Shown here: in pieces, positions 1-5,595 of the stretch
Layout: every line of letters starts with the position of its first letter
Numbering within the stretch: position 1 is the first letter of the stretch
Source of the DNA: Methylotenera sp.
Lineage (GTDB): Bacteria > Pseudomonadota > Gammaproteobacteria > Burkholderiales > Methylophilaceae
Direction: 5' to 3'
DNA length: 5,595 nt
Assembly: GCA_013816325.1 (NCBI GenBank)
Contig: JACDEP010000143.1
Span: forward strand, 1 to 5,595
The notes under the pieces: model-generated
Database searches by the model: none
What the model was told of the DNA's origin: nothing
Seen by the model: the letters and a program-made list of their open reading frames with translations, nothing else
Translations under genes and position numbers: made by a program

Positions 1-1428
1 ATCTAGCACGCGGCCAACATCCCGAATCACCGCTTTAGCCGCCATAGTACCGAAGGTGGCGATTTGCGCCACGGCGGCAATACCATATTTTTGTTTCACA
101 TAATCAATGACGCGGTCGCGTCCTTCCTGACAAAAGTCGATATCGAAGTCGGGCATTGAAACGCGGTCTGGATTCAGGAACCGTTCGAATAGCAGGTTGT
201 ATTCTAGCGGGTCTAAATCGGTAATACCCAAGCTATATGCAACAACTGAACCAGCGCCAGACCCACGACCTGGGCCAACGGGGACACCATTATTTTTTGC
301 CCAGTTAATAAAGTCTGCAACGATCAGGAAATATCCGGCAAAGCCCATCTGGTTAATGACGTTAGTCTCAAAATCGAGTCGAGCTACATATTCTGGTTTT
401 TTTGTCGTGCGTATTTCTTCATTGGGAAATAGCACCTCTAAGCGACCTTCCAACCCAGCCCGCGCCTCAGAAATTAGGTAATCATTCAGGCTTTCGTTAT
501 TCGGCGTAGGGAAATTAGGCAAATAGTTCTTACCTAAAGTCATGGTCAAGTTACAACGCTTGGCGATTTCTACGCTATTAGTAAGCGCTTCTGGCATATC
601 AGCAAACAATGCTGTCATTTGTGATTGGCTTTTAAAATATTGTTCCGGCGTAAAGTTTTTAGGTCGGCGGCTATCCGCCAGCACATAACCTTCAGCAATG
701 CAGGTACGTGCCTCATGCGCACGGAAATCATCCTCTGTATTGAACTGGATAGGATGTGTAGCGACTATAGGCAACTGTAGAATGCCAGCAATGGCTTTTA
801 TGTGCTGGATATAGCGCTCTTGCATGGCACTGCTCGGACTGTTAGCAATAGCACCATTAGCGATACGCTGCACTTCAAGATAAAAGCGTTCAGGGAATAA
901 TTTTTGCCATTGTTCTGCATGTTTTAAAACAAGTGGTTGATTGTCCTGTGAGCATGCTTGGCCAATATCGCCACCCATAGCCCCTGAGAGCAACAATAGA
1001 CCTTCTGTACCCTCATTAAACCATTCTTGCTTAAACTCTGCCCGTCCACGGTACTGGTTAGTCAGGTATGCCCGGCTGATCAGCTCACAAAGCAGTAGGT
1101 ACCCAGCCTGAGACTGACATAACAATAATAAACGGTTGGGCTGGTCGCGATTGGTAGGATTTTCAAGCCAGATATCGCAACCGATAATCGGTTTAATACC
1201 TTTGCCACTTGCTGCTTTATAGAACTTGATTGCACCAAACAGGTTACTTAAATCTGTAAGAGCCAAGGCTGGCATTTGGTCATTAGAAGCTTGTTTCACG
1301 TAGTCATCGATACGGACAATGCCATCCACAATCGAATACTCACTATGGCAACGCAAATGAACAAATTTCAAGGGCGTGCTAGCTGGTATTAATGCAGTGT
1401 TATCAAATGGTGAATTTAGCTCAGGCAT
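1..1428 (-). CDS. dnaE: DNA polymerase III alpha subunit, N-terminal part (cut by the left window edge)
   Basis: This is the catalytic subunit of the replicative DNA polymerase III holoenzyme, which synthesises the chromosome in the cytoplasm with the epsilon proofreader and beta clamp. The frame reads 476 codons without a stop from ATG at 1428 to the left edge; the family is about 1,150-1,170 residues, so roughly 40% is present. A PHP domain covers about residues 20-290 and begins HLRCHSEYS (His24, His28). The polymerase palm follows, with GPGRGSGAGS at 385-394 and MPDFDIDF from 425; Asp429 and Asp431 match two of the three E. coli catalytic aspartates (401 and 403). The FGTMAAKAVIRDVGRV motif (459-474) is intact. 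The third aspartate, fingers and clamp-binding region lie outside the window. The ATG gives about 16 more N-terminal residues than E. coli before FVHLR. No better start is visible: Met52 lies inside the PHP domain and the TTG at codon 20 has no ribosome site. The PHP metal ligands are degenerate as in E. coli, so proofreading presumably depends on a separate DnaQ. Confidence 0.97.
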   Translation of the reverse strand, partial: MPELNSPFDNTALIPASTPLKFVHLRCHSEYSIVDGIVRIDDYVKQASNDQMPALALTDLSNLFGAIKFYKAASGKGIKPIIGCDIWLENPTNRDQPNRLLLLCQSQAGYLLLCELISRAYLTNQYRGRAEFKQEWFNEGTEGLLLLSGAMGGDIGQACSQDNQPLVLKHAEQWQKLFPERFYLEVQRIANGAIANSPSSAMQERYIQHIKAIAGILQLPIVATHPIQFNTEDDFRAHEARTCIAEGYVLADSRRPKNFTPEQYFKSQSQMTALFADMPEALTNSVEIAKRCNLTMTLGKNYLPNFPTPNNESLNDYLISEARAGLEGRLEVLFPNEEIRTTKKPEYVARLDFETNVINQMGFAGYFLIVADFINWAKNNGVPVGPGRGSGAGSVVAYSLGITDLDPLEYNLLFERFLNPDRVSMPDFDIDFCQEGRDRVIDYVKQKYGIAAVAQIATFGTMAAKAVIRDVGRVLD

Positions 1429-1441
1429 AAGGCAAATTTTA

Positions 1442-1445
1442 CCTT
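1442..1445 (-). promoter_or_regulatory. Weak ribosome binding site candidate for dnaE
   Basis: The only Shine-Dalgarno-like string upstream of the dnaE ATG is AAGG, with 13 bases between it and the start codon. That spacing is longer than the usual 5-10. It also overlaps the -10 box of the promoter candidate at 1443-1470. If that promoter is the one used, this site would not be in the transcript and the leader would be very short. At most one of the two assignments is likely to be right. Confidence 0.25.
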
Positions 1446-1470
1446 ATTAGGCTAAGACTTTTACTGTCAA
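1443..1470 (-). promoter_or_regulatory. Candidate sigma-70-type promoter for dnaE
   Basis: On the minus strand there is a perfect -35 box TTGACA (1465-1470), a 16-base spacer and a 4-of-6 -10 box AATAAG (1443-1448). Immediately upstream of the -35 box is an A/T-only run (about 1471-1485, within a wider AT-rich stretch) resembling an UP element. The position fits a dnaE promoter downstream of the kinase terminator. The weak point is the -10 box: transcription would begin only about 8-10 bases before the ATG, giving an almost leaderless mRNA. An alternative -10 (TAAAAT, further upstream, around 1480-1485) has no recognisable -35 box. Confidence 0.35.
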
Positions 1471-1507
1471 ATATTTAATAATTTTATGTACTTTTACACT
1501 GTTTCGT

Positions 1508-1520
1508 ACTCAGTTTGAGT
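1508..1520. repeat. Short interrupted palindrome between the kinase gene and dnaE
   Basis: ACTCA and TGAGT arms flank a 3-base centre, with a perfect 5 bp match that does not extend further. It lies about 38 bases upstream of the TTGACA box of the dnaE promoter candidate, so it could be an operator half-site pair. An inverted repeat this short can easily arise by chance, and no known regulator motif is recognised. Confidence 0.2.
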
Positions 1521-1554
1521 TTTCAATTAAGGGTGAATTTATAACGCCCAATAG

Positions 1555-1583
1555 AAAAGGCGATGGTTATAGCCACCGCCTTT
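1555..1583 (-). terminator. Intrinsic (Rho-independent) terminator of the kinase gene
   Basis: On the minus strand an 11 bp stem, AAAGGCGGTGG paired with CCATCGCCTTT, closes a 6-base loop and runs into a TTTT tract (1555-1558) about 30 bases after the TAA of the kinase gene. One pair is a G-U wobble in the minus-strand RNA but an A-C mismatch in a plus-strand RNA (1563 and 1576), so the hairpin suits minus-strand transcripts better. The T tract is short and partly inside the stem base. The placement separates the kinase transcript from dnaE. Confidence 0.75.
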
Positions 1584-1612
1584 ACTATTCCGTCTTTAGC
1601 ATACTGTTAAGG

Positions 1613-4600
1613 TTATTTGTTTTTTAGTAAAGCGTTAACCTGGCCAATAAGCTCATCATCCTGCACTGGTTTTCCTAAGAAGGCATTGACGCCTAGCTCT
1701 TTAGCTACATTGCGGTGTTTCTCCGCGGTACGGGAGCTAATCACAATTAAAGGGATATCAGATGTTTTAGCGTTATCCCGCACGTGGCGAGCAAACTCGA
1801 AACCATCCATGCGCGGCATTTCGATATCGGTGAGAATGATATCCGGCATCATAAGTTGCAGTTTCTGCACCGCATCCATACCATCATTAGCCGTGACTAC
1901 CTCAAAACCTTCACGTTCAAGCACGCGGGATAACACTTTACGCATAGTGAGTGAATCGTCAACGACCAAGGCGATTTGTTTCACCTCTTCTACAACTGGC
2001 ACATAAGTTGTAACCTTGATGGCACCAATAGACAGTGCTTCACGGTTAGCAAGCTGTACAGGGTTAATTACTAGCACTATTGCACCATCGCCCAACACCG
2101 TTGCACCTATCATGCCAGGCACATGGGCCAGTTGGGTGCCCATAGGCTTCATCACAACCTCTTGATTGCCGATAATATCATCGACGTGCACGGCAGAACG
2201 GTATGTACCGCTACGTAGCAATATCACTGGTGTATAAGCATGGTGCTGTGCGACATGCTCAGTATCTCCTATTAATTTGGATAAGAAATGTAAGGGGTAT
2301 TCCCTGTCTGCCCATTCAATCTTGTTAGCGTTATAGGCATTGATAAGGTCATTTTGTTTGAGTTTCTGTACCTGCTCAACCATCACAGATGGAATTGCAA
2401 ACTCTTTAGTGCCTACACGTACCATTACTACTTGCGCCACAGACAAGGTAACAGGCAAGTAGATATTAAACATTGCCCCCATACCAGTTACGTTGCTCAC
2501 ATCAATACGACCACCTAATGCAGCAATATCACTACGTACTGCATCTAGGCCAACGCCACGACCAGCAATTTGTGAAACTTCATCGGCAGTAGAGAAGCCG
2601 GGCTCAAAAATAACTGCCATTAACGCTTGATCAGATAACTCTTGGTCCGCAGTCACCATGCCTTGATCAATAGCCTTTTGTCTGACCCGGGCTAAATTAA
2701 TACCTGAACCATCATCGGTAATGATCAGTGTAATCTCATCGTTTTCTGTACTGATTTTAAGCTTAATCAGGCCAGTTTCAGGTTTACCTAACCGCTTACG
2801 ATCAGCTGGTGGCTCCAAGCCGTGGGCTACTGCATTCCGCAACAAATGCTCCAATGGCGCGCCCATCTTATCTAGCACACCACGGTCAATTTCAATGGCC
2901 TCGCCTTCTATCACCATTTCGACGCGTTTTTGTAATTCACGTGCGGTTTGACGAACGATACGTTGCAAACGTTCTGAAATTGTTGCAAAAGGCAACATAC
3001 GAACACCCATAAGGCCTTGTTGCAGCTCACGATTCATGCGGTTTTGCTGTTGCAAGGCTGCATCGGTCTGGTCTAGATTGAGCAATAGCCCATGCTGAAT
3101 TGTGGCCACGTCATTCACGCTTTCCGCCATCATGCGGGTTAATTCCTGTAGGCGTGTAAAGCGGTCAAATTCAAGCGGGTCAAATGTTTCATTGGTCTCT
3201 TGTAACAAACTCATACGAGATTGGAGCTGCGTTTCGGCTTCAATCTCAATCTCGCGCAAATAGGCGCGTAATCTGCTAATACTGTCAGTTAAGTCTGCGG
3301 AAGATTGCTTGAAGTTCTGCATCTCCCTATCCATACGTGAACGCATGATTGAAACTTCACCTGCTTCATTGATAAGCCTGTCCAGCACATCGGCACGTAA
3401 GCGTAAAAATTGCGCTTTACGGTCGGCAGTACGGGTCGGTGCTACTACTTTAGCAACGGTGTCGTTATCTTCCGCAGTAGATTTCGAACCGCCGGTGATG
3501 TCTTCCAACATATAACCAATACGGTCAAAATCAACGAACATATCGTCAAAATCATCAAGCGTAACTTTACGCTTCAATGCGCGAAGTACCCGGTCTTCCA
3601 TATGGTGAACGCTGTCACCAATATTGGACTGCCCGGCCATACGGGCACTGCCTTTTAAGGTGTGCAGCGCACGTTGAAGGGAATCTGGAAACTCTCCTTC
3701 TTGTGGGTTAGCACGCCAGCCGCGTAAATCGCGACCCACTTGCGGTACCAGTTCGCGCGCCTCTTCAACAAATAATGCGAGTAATTCTTGGTCTATGCTT
3801 TGGTCATTACTGTTGAAGGTAACTTCTACACCTGTTGATTGCGCCGTAGTAACGCCATTTGTACCGAACTCTTCAACTACAGAGAACTCGTTATACATAG
3901 GCTCTGTTTCCTGTATTTCAGGTATTAGTATTTCTGTTTCCTGTATTTCTGTTTCTTGTATTTCTGGCACCTCTTCTAGCACAGCCGGAGTTATTACAGA
4001 TGGTTCAGATACGGGCTGGGTAATGACTGGCTGTATCATTACAGGCTCTGCGACGAAATGCATATCCTGAAATTCCATTTCCGGCATTTCAACGCTGTTA
4101 ATACTGGATTCAATCTCTTCGGTAAGCACCGTCTTAACTGTTTTAGATTTTTTGGCTGGTTTATTTGCCTCTGCTTTTACGAGCTCAACTTCGGCTTTTT
4201 GTGTTGCTGCAGCTTGCATTGCCGCAGTAGATTCACTTAAAGCTAGTATCAAAGCTCTACTAGATTTGGCATTTTTCAGCGCTTTGGCTTTTTCTAACCC
4301 ATCTTCCAGCGCTTTGATTACATTTTCGTATAAATCTACATGTTGCTCGGTCCAAACACTAGTATGCTCTTCTAACCAATGTTCCAGTGCCCGTGCTAAA
4401 TCTCCAATCGGTTTGAACCCTGCTGTTAGAGCATTGCTACCTAGCGTATGTGCTGCGCGACGGCTTGCCTCACTAGGTAATTCATTGAAATTCGATTTGA
4501 TAACTCTTTGCGCCTCTATTAAGGTTTGCAAATGTAGCTGGGATTCGCTTAGGAAGATATTAAAGAAAGCGCGGCCAAGTTTGCGAGTGCCACCTATTAA

Positions 4601-5595
4601 TACTTCTTCTTTTTGCGCTTGTGGTTTGGCGCTTGCCATTTCATCTTGAAACTCGGATTCAAGTACTCCGGCTTGCTGGATGAACGGTTCAGGATTCAGC
4701 GTTACCTGATCATTTGCTTGCAGAGAAGCCACCCATCCTGCAAACTCGGCACTTACTTTTTCTATAAAAGCTAGCTGGGAGGACGTGGGGAATGCTTTAC
4801 GCTCCATTACAAGATTCAGCAGTTTTTCTACAGACCATGCCACATCACCCATCGCACTTAAACCAACGGTACGCCCGCTACCCTTTAAGGTGTGGTAAGC
4901 ACGCCTAACTTCAACCAGTGCTTCACTATCAGTTGAATTGATACGTAGAGTTTGAAGTTGCTGTGCCAAGTTAGCCAGCACTTCTTCTGCCTCGGTAATA
5001 AATATGTCCTGCAACTCGGGGTCAATGGCTTTATCGGTAATATCTGCTGCACCCTCGACGCTAGCAGTTGCATCTGTGCTAGCTGTAGCTATCTCTGTTG
5101 ATGGAGAAGCCATGAACTCACTTACTTCAGATTCTAGTAGTGCTGGAGTCACATCTTCCATCGCTACAGATTTTGTACGCTCTTCAACCCCATCTGCGCT
5201 TAGCCCTAGCACATGCGCATTCTGCTCTAGGCGATGCAATGCGCCGGATAAAGCAGTTTGGGACTCAGCTCGGGTAATTGGTAGCTCTTCTGCATACAAG
5301 CCCAGCATACTCAAGCTTTCAGCAACCAGCTCAAATTGGGTATTATTTAATTGCAAGGGATGCTGCTTGAAATATTCGGCATATTTCGCACTTAAATTTG
5401 CAACTGCCCTTGGAATCGGCATTTCCAGCATATCAAATGCGGCAGAAACTTGTTGTAAGGGTTTTGCAACCTCCTCCAGTAACTCTGTACTTTGCGGGCT
5501 ACGGAAAAAGGCATCTAAAGATTTTTCAACAATGCTCAATGCTTGAAGTATTTGTTTCGCCACCGCTTCTACAACGCTTGCATCCAGTGTATTAG
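1613..5595 (-). CDS. pilL: ChpA/PilL-type hybrid chemosensory histidine kinase with Hpt domains and C-terminal receiver (5' end beyond the right window edge)
   Basis: This is a CheA-like kinase of the Pil-Chp system. It would take signals from a PilJ-type receptor through CheW-like PilI and pass phosphate to PilG/PilH to control type IV pili at the inner membrane face. Residues are counted from the GTG at 5563. Residues 1-110 form a helical region resembling the middle of ChpA. Hpt domains lie at about 181-280 (His224 in HTLKGS), 330-425 (His372 in the atypical HTLGSN) and 590-690 (His634 in HTLKGS), with an acidic Pro/Glu linker at about 480-588. Next come a long P3/dimerisation region (715-865) and a GHKL ATPase: N-box HLLRNAVAHG 906-915, DDGSG 950-954, FEPGF 986-990, GRGVGLD 1001-1007, GMG 1027-1029. 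A CheW-like domain spans about 1040-1175 and a receiver 1196-1316, with Asp1202, Asp1203, phospho-acceptor Asp1246, Ser1276/1277 and Lys1298. No signal peptide or membrane segment is seen. The frame stays open upstream of the GTG to the edge, and no Shine-Dalgarno precedes that GTG, so it is probably an internal codon; P. aeruginosa ChpA is about 2,470 residues. chpA is the alternative symbol. Confidence 0.93.
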   Translation of the reverse strand, partial: NTLDASVVEAVAKQILQALSIVEKSLDAFFRSPQSTELLEEVAKPLQQVSAAFDMLEMPIPRAVANLSAKYAEYFKQHPLQLNNTQFELVAESLSMLGLYAEELPITRAESQTALSGALHRLEQNAHVLGLSADGVEERTKSVAMEDVTPALLESEVSEFMASPSTEIATASTDATASVEGAADITDKAIDPELQDIFITEAEEVLANLAQQLQTLRINSTDSEALVEVRRAYHTLKGSGRTVGLSAMGDVAWSVEKLLNLVMERKAFPTSSQLAFIEKVSAEFAGWVASLQANDQVTLNPEPFIQQAGVLESEFQDEMASAKPQAQKEEVLIGGTRKLGRAFFNIFLSESQLHLQTLIEAQRVIKSNFNELPSEASRRAAHTLGSNALTAGFKPIGDLARALEHWLEEHTSVWTEQHVDLYENVIKALEDGLEKAKALKNAKSSRALILALSESTAAMQAAATQKAEVELVKAEANKPAKKSKTVKTVLTEEIESSINSVEMPEMEFQDMHFVAEPVMIQPVITQPVSEPSVITPAVLEEVPEIQETEIQETEILIPEIQETEPMYNEFSVVEEFGTNGVTTAQSTGVEVTFNSNDQSIDQELLALFVEEARELVPQVGRDLRGWRANPQEGEFPDSLQRALHTLKGSARMAGQSNIGDSVHHMEDRVLRALKRKVTLDDFDDMFVDFDRIGYMLEDITGGSKSTAEDNDTVAKVVAPTRTADRKAQFLRLRADVLDRLINEAGEVSIMRSRMDREMQNFKQSSADLTDSISRLRAYLREIEIEAETQLQSRMSLLQETNETFDPLEFDRFTRLQELTRMMAESVNDVATIQHGLLLNLDQTDAALQQQNRMNRELQQGLMGVRMLPFATISERLQRIVRQTARELQKRVEMVIEGEAIEIDRGVLDKMGAPLEHLLRNAVAHGLEPPADRKRLGKPETGLIKLKISTENDEITLIITDDGSGINLARVRQKAIDQGMVTADQELSDQALMAVIFEPGFSTADEVSQIAGRGVGLDAVRSDIAALGGRIDVSNVTGMGAMFNIYLPVTLSVAQVVMVRVGTKEFAIPSVMVEQVQKLKQNDLINAYNANKIEWADREYPLHFLSKLIGDTEHVAQHHAYTPVILLRSGTYRSAVHVDDIIGNQEVVMKPMGTQLAHVPGMIGATVLGDGAIVLVINPVQLANREALSIGAIKVTTYVPVVEEVKQIALVVDDSLTMRKVLSRVLEREGFEVVTANDGMDAVQKLQLMMPDIILTDIEMPRMDGFEFARHVRDNAKTSDIPLIVISSRTAEKHRNVAKELGVNAFLGKPVQDDELIGQVNALLKNK
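3902..3964 (-). repeat. In-frame 15-base tandem repeat coding an EIQET pentapeptide in the kinase linker
   Basis: Three near-identical copies of a plus-strand unit, TCTGTTTCCTGTATTT, start at 3903, 3933 and 3948. They code for EIQET units at residues 534-538, 539-543 (where the Q-E-T core follows EI) and 549-553, with a diverged EILIP unit between the second and third. The 15-base period keeps the frame, so unit gain or loss would only change linker length. The repeat lies in the low-complexity linker between the second and third Hpt domains. Confidence 0.75.

Noticed and set aside
197..481. 94-codon open frame on the plus strand
   Set aside because: It is entirely antisense to the conserved DnaE palm region, which includes the GPGRGSGAGS motif.
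3902..3964. CRISPR-like or regulatory direct repeats
   Set aside because: The units are only about 15 bases, adjacent or 30 bases apart without unique spacers, and translate in frame to a pentapeptide repeat in a linker.
4152..4649. 165-codon open frame on the plus strand
   Set aside because: Low-complexity Ser/Ala/Cys content mirrors the kinase codons on the other strand, and it lies over the Hpt2 region and linker, which have clear coding sense.
4885..5073. 62-codon minus-strand frame inside the kinase in another phase
   Set aside because: It overlaps the conserved first Hpt domain; the main frame has the family motifs and this one has none.
5058..5092. Repeated GCTAGC/GCTAG palindromes as a binding site
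   Set aside because: They fall in the Ala/Ser/Thr-rich linker before the first Hpt domain, where similar Ala and Ser codons recur; no spacing pattern suggests an operator.
5004..5546. 180-codon open frame on the plus strand opposite the kinase
   Set aside because: It is antisense to a conserved coding region. Its Ser/Ala-rich composition follows from the complement of the kinase codons, no domain is recognisable, and no ribosome site was identified.
1613..5563. Classical flagellar CheA as the identity of the kinase
   Set aside because: Classical CheA is about 650 residues with one N-terminal Hpt domain and no receiver. The several Hpt domains, long linkers and C-terminal receiver fit ChpA/PilL instead.

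Overview
The window holds parts of two genes, both on the minus strand and separated by 184 bases. The right-hand 70% (1613 to the right edge) is the C-terminal part of a very large hybrid chemosensory histidine kinase of the ChpA/PilL type. These kinases control type IV pilus twitching motility. The left quarter (1-1428) is the first 476 codons of dnaE, the replicative DNA polymerase III alpha subunit. Each gene is cut by a window edge: the kinase lacks its N-terminus and dnaE lacks its C-terminus.

The organism looks like a Gram-negative proteobacterium. The DnaE segment is close to the E. coli type throughout, including a degenerate PHP domain. ChpA/PilL kinases with several Hpt domains and a terminal receiver are typical of beta- and gammaproteobacteria with type IV pili. 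By eye the base composition is balanced to slightly AT-rich. A betaproteobacterium (for example of the Nitrosomonadales/Methylophilaceae kind) is my best guess, but the window alone does not prove it.

In transcription order (right to left), the kinase fragment has: a helical ChpA-like region; Hpt (His224); Hpt (His372, atypical motif); a long charged and Pro/Glu-rich linker with a pentapeptide repeat; Hpt (His634); an enlarged dimerisation/P3 region; a GHKL ATPase core; a CheW-like coupling domain; and a C-terminal CheY-like receiver (Asp1246). Residues are numbered from a GTG at 5563 used only as a reference. The frame stays open to the window edge, so the true start is very probably upstream. 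The gene ends at a TAA (1613-1615), followed about 30 bases later by a strong hairpin that looks like an intrinsic terminator.

dnaE then starts at an ATG (1428) behind an AT-rich stretch containing a perfect TTGACA box, which suggests its own promoter. The two genes appear to be neighbours with unrelated jobs (motility signalling and genome replication) rather than one operon. I saw no RNA gene, mobile element, CRISPR array or phage feature. The window looks like conserved chromosomal backbone, and I found no strong sign of an undescribed system. The most notable details are in the kinase: the atypical Hpt motif, the repeat-bearing linker and an N-box substitution.
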